Positions 1-9,690 are shown, counted from the first letter of the stretch. The stretch: DNA of 64,000 bases from JAICSD01 sp963836665 (GCA_963836665.1 CAWIKL010000001.1:1302001-1366000), one strand, 5' to 3'. Program-made: numbers and translations. Notes: generated by a model not told the origin, from the sequence alone.

Positions 1-1
1 C

Positions 2-982
2 GCGACCTACAACCGCGCCTCGTTCCTGGATCAGACCCTGCAGTCGATGCGCGCGCTGACGGTCGCCCCCGGCCGCGCCTGGGAGGTCATGGTCGTCGAC
101 AACAACTCGCGCGACGAGACGCGCCTGGTCGTCGAGCGGCAGGCGCACGACTTCCCGGTGGCGCTGACCTACCTGTTCGAGGCGGTCCAGGGACGGTCGA
201 GCGCGCTGAATACCGGGATCGCGGCGGCGCGCGGCACGGTCATCGCGATGACCGACGACGACGTGCGGGTTGAGCCGGGATGGCTCGACGCGGCGTGCGA
301 CGCGCTGACCGGCGGGGACGCCGGATACGCAGGCGGCCCGGTGCGCCCGATCTGGGAAACGCCGCCACCGCACTGGCTCGACCTCGACCGCGGCGATCTC
401 TGGGGCACGATCGCGATTCAGGATCACGGGGAGAGCGGCTTCGTCTACGAGGAACGCCAGAAGGTGCCGCTCGGCGCCAACATGGCGGTGCGCCGAGCGG
501 TGTTCGACACAACCGGCGGGTTTCGTGCCGATCTCGGCCGGACGAGCGGACGGCTTCTGCTCGGGCAGGAAGTGCCGGAACTGTTGCTGCGCGCGCGTGC
601 GGACGGTTTCCGCGGGCGCTACGTGCCTGCGATGCAGGTCCACCACCACATCCCGTCTTCGCGGCTGACGCGGCGGTACTTCCGGCGCTGGTGGTTCGGC
701 AAAGGCGTGTCGCGGGCGGCGCTCGAGCGCATCCAGCCGATCACCGAGCTGGGCCTCGATCTGCGGCGTACCCCGCATGTGCTCGGACTGCCGCGCTACA
801 TGTACGGGAGCGCGCTCGGCGACGCGGCCGGTTACGCGCTGAACGCCGTCCGCGGGCGTGCCGCGGAGGCGTTCAGGCACGAAATGATGCTGGCGTACTT
901 CGCGGGCTACGCGCGGGCCCGCTGGTCCGGAGCTACTGCACCGAGAAGGTGGTCAGCACCGGCCGGTGGTCGCTTGGCGTGA
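2..982 (+). CDS. Family 2 glycosyltransferase (5' end outside window)
   Basis: The reading frame is open from the first bases of the window, so the start lies upstream; the visible part begins with ATYNRASFLDQTLQS, the typical first strand and helix of a GT-A glycosyltransferase (cTYNRa). It continues with VVDNNSRDET and the metal/nucleotide-sugar motif MTDDDVRV (DDD replacing DXD), then a family-typical acceptor region. It probably transfers a sugar from a nucleotide donor on the cytoplasmic side during surface-polysaccharide assembly, in line with the glycosyltransferase cluster starting at 4482. The 3' end overlaps the convergent nuclease-like gene by 50 bp, so the two transcripts are antisense there. 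Family is confident; donor and acceptor are unknown. Confidence 0.85.
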   Translation, partial: ATYNRASFLDQTLQSMRALTVAPGRAWEVMVVDNNSRDETRLVVERQAHDFPVALTYLFEAVQGRSSALNTGIAAARGTVIAMTDDDVRVEPGWLDAACDALTGGDAGYAGGPVRPIWETPPPHWLDLDRGDLWGTIAIQDHGESGFVYEERQKVPLGANMAVRRAVFDTTGGFRADLGRTSGRLLLGQEVPELLLRARADGFRGRYVPAMQVHHHIPSSRLTRRYFRRWWFGKGVSRAALERIQPITELGLDLRRTPHVLGLPRYMYGSALGDAAGYALNAVRGRAAEAFRHEMMLAYFAGYARARWSGATAPRRWSAPAGGRLA

Positions 983-2867
983 CGCCGTTGGCGTCACGCG
1001 TGTCGTAGACCTGCGACGACACCACACTGAGGTTCGCGGCACCCTTCGAGTAGAAGATGTAGTCGATGCGGCCGCTCTTGGTCTCGCCGTTGTTGCCCGA
1101 GAAGGCCACCGCCGTTCCGCTCGCCGCCGCCACCGCCCACGAGTCGTCATAGAGCGAATCGTAGTGGGCGATCGACGACTGGTCGGGCCACGCGTTCATG
1201 TCGCCGGTGATGATGCGGTTCTCGGGTTGCGGTGCCGCCCAGGTCGTGACCTCGGTGGCCTGGGTCAGGCGCAGCGTGGCGTCATAGGGATCGAGATGGG
1301 TCGAGATCAGCGTGATGTCGCGGTTGTTGACGGTGATCTGCGCCATGGCGATGCTGCGATCGGCGTTGTGCACGAGCTCGTAGCGGTCGAGGATCTGGAT
1401 CGGATAGGTCGAGAGGATCAGGTTGCCCTTGCCGCTGGACGTCCACTGGCCGAATTCCTGCGCGAAGACGTAGTACCAGGTCTTGCCCGTCTTCTGCTGC
1501 AGCAGCGACCTGTAGACCTCGGGCTGGTCCTGGTTGCCCCAGGAATCGTTCTTCTCGATCTCGTTGAACATGACGACGTCCGGATTGAACGAGGCTGCCC
1601 ACGTCGCGAGCCGATTCGGGTCGTAGACGTTATCGGTCCCGTAGCCGCCGTGGTGCGTATTCCACTGCAGCACGCGCAGCGTCGTGCCGCTGCTCGGCGG
1701 CGGCGGCGGCGGGCCTGGCGGGGGGGTGGGGCTTGGCGACGAGCCGCCGCTGATCGACGCCGACGTGACCGACCCGCCCGGGGTGGCCAAACTGGCGTCG
1801 ACGACCAGCGCTCCTGACGCCGGCACCTTGCTCGTATAGACGACTGCGCCGTTGCGGTAGTAGCTGACCGTGGTCCCGGAGAGGGCGATCGTGAAGACAT
1901 CGGACGAGGCAAACGTGCCGTCGGTGCGATAGGTATTCCCCTCGCGCACTTCCCACGCCGAGCCGCCGCTGAACTTGAAGGCGTAGTTGATGGTCGGTGT
2001 GGTGTTGGCGCTGGTGCCGAGGCCGACGTAGAGCGATTGCCCGGTCGGCACGCTGAACGAGACGCTGCCGCTCGTCAGCGCCTGCTGGCTGGCGGCGCCG
2101 GCGTCGAAGCATCCCGAGCAGCCCGAGGTCTTCTTCAGCATCGAGCCGTTCGCCGTGGCATTGACGGCCTGCGTCCACACGACACTGCCCGCAGGCGGCG
2201 GGGCCGTGGGGGACGAGGGGGTGGTGCCGGTGTTCTCCGGCAGGATCGTCGCGTCGTTCTTGGCGAGGCCCGGCGCCGTCGTCGCATAGGTGACAGGCGA
2301 CAGCACGATCTGATCGATCGAGAGGCCGTCCTCGCGGACCTGGATGCGCACCGTTTCGGACGTACTCGCGAAATAGATCGGATCGCCAACCGTGCCGTAG
2401 CCGTTATCCTGCCATCCCCATCCGCTCTCGCCGGCGCCGGTCGACGCCTCGAGGCTGTAGACCGTGGCGGAGGTGGTGCCGATGCGATAGCTTGCCGACC
2501 CGGAGGCATTGACACTGCCACTGAACTGCACGAAGACGGAGTCGTTGGTCCACGAGTCGTTCTGAGCCTTGCCGCGGATCCACAAGTGATAGGCCACGCC
2601 GGTCTTGGCGGTAAAGGTCACGTCGAAGTAGCTGGCCGGCGACGCGAGCGCGGCGCTGAGCTTGGCGATCCCGGCATCGGGGTTGGCCATGCGCGCGCCG
2701 CCGGCGGCGCTGGCATCGGTGGCCGGCGCCCAGGCGCCGACGACGGCGCTGGCGTTCCTGGCGTAGAGGACGATGTCGTCGCCGGCGGCGGCGGGGCGCG
2801 CGCCGGCAGTCAGAACCAATGCGCCGAGAACCAGCGCGCCACGGACGAAAGTGAAGTGTCTAATCAT
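933..2867 (-). CDS. Secreted multidomain endonuclease/exonuclease/phosphatase family protein
   Basis: A 644-residue protein with a signal peptide (about residues 1-28, ending ARPAAAGDD). Two beta-rich modules follow: about 29-205, resembling a carbohydrate-binding fold, and about 228-373, possibly a concanavalin-like fold. A Pro/Ser/Gly linker (374-395) leads to an EEP catalytic domain from about 396 to the end. The catalytic signature is visible as WNTHHGG, NEIEKND, STHLDPYD, TGDMNAW, IDYIFY and the terminal SDHRPVL. EEP enzymes use Mg2+ to cleave phosphodiesters (DNA, lipid head groups or sugar phosphates); the substrate cannot be assigned. Its catalytic domain is nearly duplicated in the next gene, only 12 bp upstream, but the N-terminal modules are unrelated. 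The start is the ATG before MIRHFTFVRG. Confidence 0.85.
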   Translation of the reverse strand: MIRHFTFVRGALVLGALVLTAGARPAAAGDDIVLYARNASAVVGAWAPATDASAAGGARMANPDAGIAKLSAALASPASYFDVTFTAKTGVAYHLWIRGKAQNDSWTNDSVFVQFSGSVNASGSASYRIGTTSATVYSLEASTGAGESGWGWQDNGYGTVGDPIYFASTSETVRIQVREDGLSIDQIVLSPVTYATTAPGLAKNDATILPENTGTTPSSPTAPPPAGSVVWTQAVNATANGSMLKKTSGCSGCFDAGAASQQALTSGSVSFSVPTGQSLYVGLGTSANTTPTINYAFKFSGGSAWEVREGNTYRTDGTFASSDVFTIALSGTTVSYYRNGAVVYTSKVPASGALVVDASLATPGGSVTSASISGGSSPSPTPPPGPPPPPPSSGTTLRVLQWNTHHGGYGTDNVYDPNRLATWAASFNPDVVMFNEIEKNDSWGNQDQPEVYRSLLQQKTGKTWYYVFAQEFGQWTSSGKGNLILSTYPIQILDRYELVHNADRSIAMAQITVNNRDITLISTHLDPYDATLRLTQATEVTTWAAPQPENRIITGDMNAWPDQSSIAHYDSLYDDSWAVAAASGTAVAFSGNNGETKSGRIDYIFYSKGAANLSVVSSQVYDTRDANGVTPSDHRPVLTTFSVQ

Positions 2868-2879
2868 GTGTAAGAAGCC

Positions 2880-4103
2880 CTACCGGACATCGAAGACCGT
2901 CAGCACCGGGCGGTGATCTGACGGCGTGTTCCCGTTTGCATCACGTGTATCGAACACCTGCGATGAGCGCACCGCGAGCGCGGAGGCCCCGCCGGAATAG
3001 AAGATGTAGTCGATGCGTCCGTTCTTGGTCTGGCCGGAATTGCCGGCAAACGCCGTCGCGGTACCGTTGGCCGCGGCGACCGCCCACGAATCGCGATAGG
3101 TCCTGTCGTATTGCGCGATGGAGGTTTGATCCGGCCACGCATTCATGTCGCCGGCGAGGATCCGGTTCTCCGGCTGTGCGGCGGCCCACGAGGTGACTTC
3201 GGTCGCCTGGATCAGCCGGAGCGAGGCGTCATAGGGATCGAGATGGGTCGAGATCAGTGTGATGTCGCGATTGTTGACGGTGATCTGGGCCATCGCGAGG
3301 CTGCGATCCGCGTTGTGCACCAGTTCGTAGCGATCGGCGACGGCGATCGGATAGCGCGAGAGGATCAAGTTGCCCTTGCCGCTCGAGTTCCACTGGCCGA
3401 ACTCCTGCGCGAACACGTAGTACCAGCTGCGCCCCGTTTTCTGTTCGAGCAGCGACTTGTAGACCTCCGGCTGGTCCTGGTTGCCCCACGAGTCGTTCTT
3501 CTCGATCTCGTTGAACATGACGACGTCGGGGTTCATCTTCGCGACCCAGGTGGCGATGCGATCGGGGCTGTAAACGTTGTCGGTCCCGAAGCCGCCGTGA
3601 TGTGTGTTCCACTGCACGACGCGCAGTTGGGTGCTGTTGTCGGGGGGGACTGGCGGGGCCGGCGGTGGCTGGGGCGTAGTGACGACGGTCACCGGCCAGA
3701 CGACGACTGCGCCGTGGGCAAAATCGTTGATCAGCGTGCTCCACGGCGTCAGCGCCAGCACGTAGTTGCCCGGGGGCAGGGTGGCGACGAGATTGAAGCC
3801 GGCGTAGGCGTAGCGGCTGCCGAAGGCGGCGGCCACGTCCGGGCGCGCGACACGCATGGACATCGAGCCGGCGAAGATCGGCGCGCCCCCGCCGGCGGGA
3901 AAGGCCCACGCATGAATCTCCGAGACACCTGAGTCCACCGTCGACGCGAGGTCGAGCGTCCATCCGCCGACCAGGAAGGGGCTGCTGACGGTGGCCCCCC
4001 GCGACGGCGTGTCGATCCAGATGACGGGGGCGGCGGCGGCTGCGTGCGCGGCGGAGACGACGATGGCCAGGCTGGCGATCGCGCGGAGACTTGCTTTGTA
4101 CAC
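2880..4103 (-). CDS. Secreted endonuclease/exonuclease/phosphatase family protein (tandem paralogue)
   Basis: A 407-residue protein starting at GTG, with GGAGGGAA about 7 bases upstream. It has a signal peptide (about 1-24), an Ig-like or beta-sandwich module (about 25-145, with VGGWTLD), a short Pro-rich linker and an EEP domain from about 158. The catalytic motifs NEIEKND, STHLDPYD, AGDMNAW, IDYIFY and SDHRPVL match the downstream gene; by eye about four in five residues of the catalytic domain are identical. The pair is best explained by tandem duplication followed by replacement of the N-terminal module. It is probably the promoter-proximal gene of a two-gene operon. A secreted nuclease or phosphodiesterase is likely; the exact substrate is not visible. 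Confidence 0.85.
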   Translation of the reverse strand: MYKASLRAIASLAIVVSAAHAAAAAPVIWIDTPSRGATVSSPFLVGGWTLDLASTVDSGVSEIHAWAFPAGGGAPIFAGSMSMRVARPDVAAAFGSRYAYAGFNLVATLPPGNYVLALTPWSTLINDFAHGAVVVWPVTVVTTPQPPPAPPVPPDNSTQLRVVQWNTHHGGFGTDNVYSPDRIATWVAKMNPDVVMFNEIEKNDSWGNQDQPEVYKSLLEQKTGRSWYYVFAQEFGQWNSSGKGNLILSRYPIAVADRYELVHNADRSLAMAQITVNNRDITLISTHLDPYDASLRLIQATEVTSWAAAQPENRILAGDMNAWPDQTSIAQYDRTYRDSWAVAAANGTATAFAGNSGQTKNGRIDYIFYSGGASALAVRSSQVFDTRDANGNTPSDHRPVLTVFDVR

Positions 4104-4481
4104 TACTCTTCCCTCCGGAGCCGCTGAGGCGGCACACGTGCGACGTCGATCGGCTCAGCCGTTCCGAAGTGCCCGTGAAGTGATTTCCCTAACTAAGGGC
4201 AAGGACGCGACCAGGGATGAAAACGGCCGAATTCCTTGAGAAATTGATCAGTGCACAGAAAGCGGACTCATCAGCGCACTAGGGTGACAACTCAGCCGTT
4301 CGTAGCTATTACACGGCTCGACAGTGCAACTCCGCGCCAGATCGTGTGTAGCGCGATTACTGTCGAGTAGTGAAGTTGATCACTATGCGTGTCCTGACGG
4401 CCTGAGGCGTTTGGCTCGCAATGGCTGTGTAGTATCGCGCGACGATTTTCGCGGCGGCGCGGCACTTGCAGAGCTGGGGAT
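4104..4481. promoter_or_regulatory. Divergent intergenic region, 378 bp
   Basis: This stretch separates the minus-strand nuclease pair from the plus-strand polysaccharide operon and must hold both promoters. It is AT-richer than its surroundings. I could not fix a convincing -35/-10 pair for either direction. The clearest structure is a 9-bp perfect inverted repeat described separately at 4317-4367. No ORF of convincing composition was found. Confidence 0.5.
4317..4367. repeat. Perfect 9-bp inverted repeat in the divergent spacer
   Basis: CTCGACAGT at 4317-4325 is repeated in inverted orientation as ACTGTCGAG at 4359-4367, with 33 bases between. It could be a pair of regulator sites facing the polysaccharide operon, or the stem of a leader hairpin. 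The spacing is long for a simple terminator and no U-run follows. Confidence 0.4.
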
Positions 4482-5582
4482 GTGTCGCGCCTGAAGATTG
4501 CCATCGTCGCCCCCTCCATGCGCATTCTCGGCGGTCAGGCGGTGCAGGCGGCGCGGCTGCTGCAATCGTGGCGGAACGATCCGGATGTGTCCGCATGGCT
4601 GGTGCCGATCAATCCCCTTCCGCCCGGGCCTCTCGCCGCATTGACCCGAATCACATACGTTCGCACCGTCATCACGCAGCTCTGCTACTGGCCGATGCTC
4701 CTGCGCGAGCTGCGCAAGGCTGACGTGGTCCATGTATTCTCGGCGTCGTACTCGTCGTTCCTGCTCTCACCGCTGCCGGCCGTAGTGGTCGCGAAACTCC
4801 TCGGCAAGCCGATCGTCATGAACTACCGCAGCGGCGAGGCGCCCGATCACCTGAAGCGCTCGGCGGTTGCGCGGGCGACGCTGCGCGGCGTCGATCGCAA
4901 CGCCGTTCCTTCCCGCTTCCTCCAGGATGTGTTCGCCTCGTTCGGCATCCGCTCCCATGTCATTCCCAATATCGTCGACATGGAGCGTTTCCGCTTCCGC
5001 AGGCGCGACGAGCTCCGGCCGCGCGTGCTGTCGACGCGCAACTTCGAAACGCTCTACAACGTGCCATGTACGCTGCGCGCGTTCCGGCTGCTGCAGGACT
5101 GCTATCCAGCCGCAGCGCTGACGCTCGTGGGTGGCGGATCGCAGGAGGCCGCCATCCGGCGACTGGCTGCCGACCTAAATCTGGAACAGGTCACGTTCGC
5201 CGGCCGCGTCGCGCCGGACGAGATCTGGCGGTACTACGCCGAGTCCGACATCTACCTGCAGACGCCGGACATCGACAACATGCCGACGTCTGTGCTCGAG
5301 GCGTACGCCAGCGGGTGCCCGGTCGTGTCGAGCGGCGCGGGCGGGGTGCCGGCGATTCTCACTGACGGGCTGAACGGGCTACTCGTCCCCTGCGACGATC
5401 CTCACGCGGCGGCGGGCGCGATGGTCCGCCTGCTCGAGGATCCGGCGCTGGCGCGCCGCCTCGCCGACGCGGCGTTCGACGGATGCGCGCGCTACCAATG
5501 GTCAACGGTCCGTGCGCAATGGACGGACCTCTACCGCGGCCTCGCCGGTCCGCATCTGGCGGCCGCCACCACGCCGGCATGA
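4482..5582 (+). CDS. Family 4 (GT-B) glycosyltransferase, first gene of polysaccharide operon
   Basis: A 366-residue retaining GT-B glycosyltransferase. The N-terminal half starts KIAIVAPSMRILGGQAVQA (acceptor-side Rossmann fold, GGQ loop). The C-terminal half carries STRNFETLYNV, LTLVGGGSQE and the donor-binding E-x7-E region in TSVLEAYASGCPVVSS. It probably adds a sugar to a lipid-linked repeat unit in the cytoplasm. The start is a GTG at 4482. It overlaps the heparinase-like gene by an ATGA junction, so the two are translationally coupled. Donor sugar cannot be read from the sequence. Confidence 0.88.
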   Translation: MSRLKIAIVAPSMRILGGQAVQAARLLQSWRNDPDVSAWLVPINPLPPGPLAALTRITYVRTVITQLCYWPMLLRELRKADVVHVFSASYSSFLLSPLPAVVVAKLLGKPIVMNYRSGEAPDHLKRSAVARATLRGVDRNAVPSRFLQDVFASFGIRSHVIPNIVDMERFRFRRRDELRPRVLSTRNFETLYNVPCTLRAFRLLQDCYPAAALTLVGGGSQEAAIRRLAADLNLEQVTFAGRVAPDEIWRYYAESDIYLQTPDIDNMPTSVLEAYASGCPVVSSGAGGVPAILTDGLNGLLVPCDDPHAAAGAMVRLLEDPALARRLADAAFDGCARYQWSTVRAQWTDLYRGLAGPHLAAATTPA

Positions 5583-7804
5583 ACCCGCGTGCGCTGGTTC
5601 GCCGCGTCGCGGCGATGGGCGGCGACGAGCTGCGCTTCCGCATCACCTGTGAAACTCGCAAGGCCGCGGGGCGAGTGCGGTTTGCGGTGGCGCCGCCGGC
5701 GTGGCGCCGCGCCGATCTTGCGCATCTGCTCGATCCCAGCGCCGGCGTCCTGGTCGCCGAGGCGCGCCACGCCTCGCTTGCGGGGGACGACCTGGCGGCG
5801 CATCGAGCGCTCGGGCAACATTTCGCCGCGCGGGCGCGGCGCTGGCCGGTCGCGGCAGCACAGCGAACGGCGCTGTCGCAACTGATCCGGGAGCAGTTCC
5901 CCTCGGCGGTGATCGACACGCGGGATCGCGCCGAGCTCGTGGTGAAGGGACGCTACGACCTGCTCGGCTATCGCGACCTGGCGTTAGGCGATCCGCCCGA
6001 CTGGCACGCCGACGCCGTCCATGGACGCCGCGCGCCGCGGGGCTACTGGACCGGTGTGCCGTTCCTCGATCCGGCAGTGGGCGATCACAAAGTGATCTGG
6101 GAGGTGAACCGACACCAGCACTTCCTGCTGCTGGGCGCCGCGTTCTGGCTGACCGGTTGCGAGCGCTATCGCGACACCTTCGTGACTCATCTCGAAGACT
6201 GGCTGCGCGCCAACCCTCCGCTCGACGGGATCAACTGGGCCAGCATGCTCGAGCTCGCGTTTCGTGCGTTGTCGTGGACGTGGGCGGTCGAATTTTTCTG
6301 CCAGGGCGCCGAGGCGGATGACACGCCGTGGCTCGTCGACCTCCTGGTCGCGCTCGACCGGCAGCTCATTCACGTCGAACAGAACCTGTCGGCGTATTTC
6401 AGCCCCAACACACACTTCTCGGGCGAGGCGCTGGCGCTCTACGCCGTGTCGCGGGCCTTCCCCGAGTTGACGGGCAGCCGCGCCCGCGAGACGCGAGGGC
6501 GCGCCATCCTGCACGGGGAATCTCGCGCGCAGGTGCGCGAGGACGGTGGGCACGCGGAGCTGTCCAGCCACTACCATCGGTACTCCGCCGATTTCTACCT
6601 GCTGGCGCACCTGGTCGCCTGCCGCACCCAGGACGAGGAGGCACGGTTCGAGGCACCGCTAGGCGCGCAGGCGGCGTACCTGCGAACGATCGCCGACGAC
6701 CACGGACATCTTCCGCATACCGGTGACGAGGACGGCGGACAGCTGTTCCGCTTTGGCGGCGCCGCGGCATCCGACGCGTCACCGACGCTGTCGGCCGCCG
6801 CGAGCGCACTGGGGGACACGGACCTCGCGGTCGCGCCGGCGACAGCCGACGCCTGCTGGATCCTTGGCGACGCGCCGGGGAGTGTCCCAGCGACGCCTGC
6901 CGCGTGGCACTCCCGCGTCCTCGATCGCACCGGCTACGTCGTCTTTCGCCGCGCGGACCGCGGCGCCTACCTGCTGTTCGACGCCGGGCCGCATGGATTC
7001 CTGAACGGCGGCCACGCGCATGCCGACGCCCTTTCGGTCGTCCTTACGATCGGCGACGCCCCGCTCTTCGTGGATCCCGGCACACCGACCTACACCATGG
7101 ATGCGGCGGCGCGCGATCGGTTTCGCCGCCCGGACATGCACAACACGGTGACGATCGACGGGCGGCCGTTCGCGCTCCCGGGCGGTCCGTTTCACTGGCT
7201 GCAGCATGCCGATGCGCGTCTTCTGGCGGCGCGGATCGGCGGTGTCGGCGAGTTCGCGGCGGGAATGCACAACGGCTACGGCTTCCCGATCGTCCGCGTC
7301 GTGACCGTCGTCGGCGACGCCGGCTGGTTGATCGTCGACCACGTCAGACTGCCGCGCCGTGCCCGCATCGACACCCATTGGCACGTGCATCCCGCATGGT
7401 CGGCGGCGGTGACGGCCACGGGCTTCTCACTGACCCACCTCTCGGGCACGCACCTCGCGCTCGCGACGACGGCGTCGCAGCGGTCGGTCGAAACGAGCCC
7501 ATGGTCCCCCGACTACGGACGGATCGCGGAGGGGATGGCGTTGCACGCGGCTGAAGAAGCAGAGGGACCAATCGCGCTGGCCAGCTACGTGCCGGCGCGG
7601 TTGACGAGATCAGGCGCGCCGACGCTGACGGCGATGGCGCCGGCACCGGGGCGTCCGGGCTGGACACTCTTCCCCTTTGCGATCGGCGCGGGCGACGACA
7701 TGCGCGTCGAGGTCGCGATTCCGGACGCGCCCGAAACCCAGCCGCACTGGGAGGACTGGCCTCAGCCGTGCATTCGGGAGCGTCGCGCCGTATGTGTGGA
7801 ATAG
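5579..7804 (+). CDS. Heparinase II/III family polysaccharide lyase
   Basis: A 741-residue protein with an N-terminal alpha/alpha-toroid (about 1-400; motifs NTHFSGEALALYAVSRAFPE and ELSSHYHRYSADFY, containing the catalytic-type His/Tyr region) and a C-terminal beta-sandwich (GHAHADALSVVL, FVDPGTPTYT, MHNTVTIDG) diagnostic of Hepar_II_III. These enzymes beta-eliminate uronic-acid-containing chains; in EPS loci they trim or edit the polymer. No signal peptide is obvious, so export is uncertain. I take the ATG at 5579 as start because it forms an ATGA overlap with the preceding glycosyltransferase; an upstream in-frame ATG at 5483 lies deep inside that gene. The 3' end overlaps the next gene by 13 bp. 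Confidence 0.87.
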   Translation: MNPRALVRRVAAMGGDELRFRITCETRKAAGRVRFAVAPPAWRRADLAHLLDPSAGVLVAEARHASLAGDDLAAHRALGQHFAARARRWPVAAAQRTALSQLIREQFPSAVIDTRDRAELVVKGRYDLLGYRDLALGDPPDWHADAVHGRRAPRGYWTGVPFLDPAVGDHKVIWEVNRHQHFLLLGAAFWLTGCERYRDTFVTHLEDWLRANPPLDGINWASMLELAFRALSWTWAVEFFCQGAEADDTPWLVDLLVALDRQLIHVEQNLSAYFSPNTHFSGEALALYAVSRAFPELTGSRARETRGRAILHGESRAQVREDGGHAELSSHYHRYSADFYLLAHLVACRTQDEEARFEAPLGAQAAYLRTIADDHGHLPHTGDEDGGQLFRFGGAAASDASPTLSAAASALGDTDLAVAPATADACWILGDAPGSVPATPAAWHSRVLDRTGYVVFRRADRGAYLLFDAGPHGFLNGGHAHADALSVVLTIGDAPLFVDPGTPTYTMDAAARDRFRRPDMHNTVTIDGRPFALPGGPFHWLQHADARLLAARIGGVGEFAAGMHNGYGFPIVRVVTVVGDAGWLIVDHVRLPRRARIDTHWHVHPAWSAAVTATGFSLTHLSGTHLALATTASQRSVETSPWSPDYGRIAEGMALHAAEEAEGPIALASYVPARLTRSGAPTLTAMAPAPGRPGWTLFPFAIGAGDDMRVEVAIPDAPETQPHWEDWPQPCIRERRAVCVE

Positions 7805-9690
7805 CCGGATTCGTCGACGCCGATCGCTCTGCTCGCCCAGATCTCAACCTCGTCCATCGCATGTGCGAGGTGATCCGCCATCGCGGCCCTGACGACGAGG
7901 GGATTCATGTCGAGCCCGGCGTCGGGCTGGGTATGCGGCGGTTGAGCATCATCGACCTGGCTGGCGGCCATCAGCCGATTCACAACGAGACCGCTCGCAT
8001 CTGGGTCGTCTTCAACGGCGAGATCTACAACTACCGCGAGCTGCGCGCCGAGCTCGAGGCGGAGGGGCACCGCTTCTCGACGTCGAGCGACACCGAAACC
8101 ATCGTCCACGGATACGAGCAATGGGGCACGGACGTGTTCCGCCGCCTGCGCGGGATGTTCGGTATCGCGCTCTGGGACCAGGACACGCGGACGCTGTTGC
8201 TCGGGCGCGACCGCGCCGGACAGAAGCCGCTGCACTATGCCGAGCGCGGCGGCCGGCTGTTCTTCGCCAGCGAGATCAAGTCCCTGCTGGCGGCAGCAGC
8301 GGTCGAGCCGCGGCTCGACGTCGGGGCGCTCGATCACTTTCTCGCCTTCCTCTACACGCCGCGCGACGCATCGATCTTCGCCGGCGTGCACAAGCTGCCG
8401 CCCGGGCACTACCTGACGTGGCGCGATGGCCGGGTCGACGTGCGCCAATACTGGCGCATCGCTGCCGACGAGCCGTTCACCGGCAGCGAAGAGGACGCGG
8501 TCGCGGCGCTCGGCGAGGTCCTGCAGGACGCCGTCGGTTCGCACATGATCAGCGACGTCCCGCTCGGCGCGTTTCTGTCGGGCGGCGTCGATTCCTCGGC
8601 GGTCGTCGGGATGATGGCGCGGGCGACGACTGCGGGCGGGCCGGTCAAGACATTCTCGATCGGCTTCGACGATCCCGACTACGACGAGCTCGAGCATGCG
8701 CGTACGGTCGCGGCGCACTTCGGCACCGACCACCACGAGTTCGTCGTCCGTCCCGACGGGCTGTCGATTCTCGACGCGCTGATTTCGCACTTCGACGAGC
8801 CGTTCGCCGACTCGTCGGCGATTCCGACTTGGTACGTGTCGGAGATCGCGCGGCGGCACGTCACCGTGGTGCTGTCGGGCGACGGCGGCGACGAGTTGTT
8901 CGGCGGCTACGATCGCTACCTGCCGCATCCTCGGGTGGCGGCGTTCGATCGCCTGGCCGTTCCGGGCGCGCGCGCCGCCGCGGCGCTGGCGTGGCCGCTG
9001 CTGCCGCACGGCACGAGGGGCAAGAACTTCCTGCGCCACGTCGCGAAGGACTGGTCAGGACGTTATCTCGACTCGATCGCCTTCTTCCATGCCGACGAAC
9101 GCGCCGCGCTCTACTCCGCCGACGTGCGCGCGGCGGCGGGGCTCGAGGCCGAACGGCGCCTGGCGCGGCACTTCGACCGGTTCGCGGCGCTGCCGAACGA
9201 CAGCCGGATGATGCGCTTCGACTTCGAGACCTACCTGCCCGAAGACGTCCTGACCAAGGTCGACCGGATGAGCATGGCGCACTCGATCGAATCGCGTGTG
9301 CCGCTGCTCGACAACCGGGTCATCGACTTCGCGGCGTCGCTGCCGGCGCGCTTCAAGATCAAGGGCGGCCGCCGCAAACACATCCTGAAGGACACACTGA
9401 AGACGATGCTGCCGGAGGCGATCCTGTCGCGGCGCAAGCAGGGCTTCGGCGTGCCGCTCGGCACCTGGTTCCGAGGCGGCCTGACGAGCCTCTTTTCCGA
9501 CATCCTGGACACGCCGCGAACGCGCCAGCGCGGCTACTTCAACGCGGCGTTCGTGCGGCGGCTGCTGCGCGAGCATCTCGACGGTGAGCGCGATCACACG
9601 CTGCGGCTGTGGCAGCTGCTCGTCTTCGAGCTGTGGCACCGGCAGTACCTCGACGCCAGGATGAGTGCCCCGGCTGCTCACGTCGGGTAA
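7792..9690 (+). CDS. asnB: Asparagine synthetase-like glutamine amidotransferase, copy 1
   Basis: A 632-residue class II glutamine amidotransferase/synthetase. Cys2 of MCGIAGF is the glutaminase nucleophile, followed by HRGPDDEG, FNGEIYN and SSDTETI. The synthetase half has the PP-loop SGGVDSS, the GDGGDELFGGY loop and KVDRMSMAHSIESRVPLLD. In EPS loci such enzymes amidate polymer precursors, for example uronic acids, rather than supplying free asparagine; that is inference here. The start is set by the catalytic Cys2 and gives a 13-bp overlap with the heparinase gene, whose TAG lies within ATA-GCC of this one. It is the first of three copies in a row. Confidence 0.9.
   Translation: MCGIAGFVDADRSARPDLNLVHRMCEVIRHRGPDDEGIHVEPGVGLGMRRLSIIDLAGGHQPIHNETARIWVVFNGEIYNYRELRAELEAEGHRFSTSSDTETIVHGYEQWGTDVFRRLRGMFGIALWDQDTRTLLLGRDRAGQKPLHYAERGGRLFFASEIKSLLAAAAVEPRLDVGALDHFLAFLYTPRDASIFAGVHKLPPGHYLTWRDGRVDVRQYWRIAADEPFTGSEEDAVAALGEVLQDAVGSHMISDVPLGAFLSGGVDSSAVVGMMARATTAGGPVKTFSIGFDDPDYDELEHARTVAAHFGTDHHEFVVRPDGLSILDALISHFDEPFADSSAIPTWYVSEIARRHVTVVLSGDGGDELFGGYDRYLPHPRVAAFDRLAVPGARAAAALAWPLLPHGTRGKNFLRHVAKDWSGRYLDSIAFFHADERAALYSADVRAAAGLEAERRLARHFDRFAALPNDSRMMRFDFETYLPEDVLTKVDRMSMAHSIESRVPLLDNRVIDFAASLPARFKIKGGRRKHILKDTLKTMLPEAILSRRKQGFGVPLGTWFRGGLTSLFSDILDTPRTRQRGYFNAAFVRRLLREHLDGERDHTLRLWQLLVFELWHRQYLDARMSAPAAHVG

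Noticed and set aside
3229..4137. A minus-strand frame overlapping the second EEP gene
   Set aside because: Arg-rich shadow of the true frame, which has a signal peptide, a ribosome site and complete catalytic motifs.
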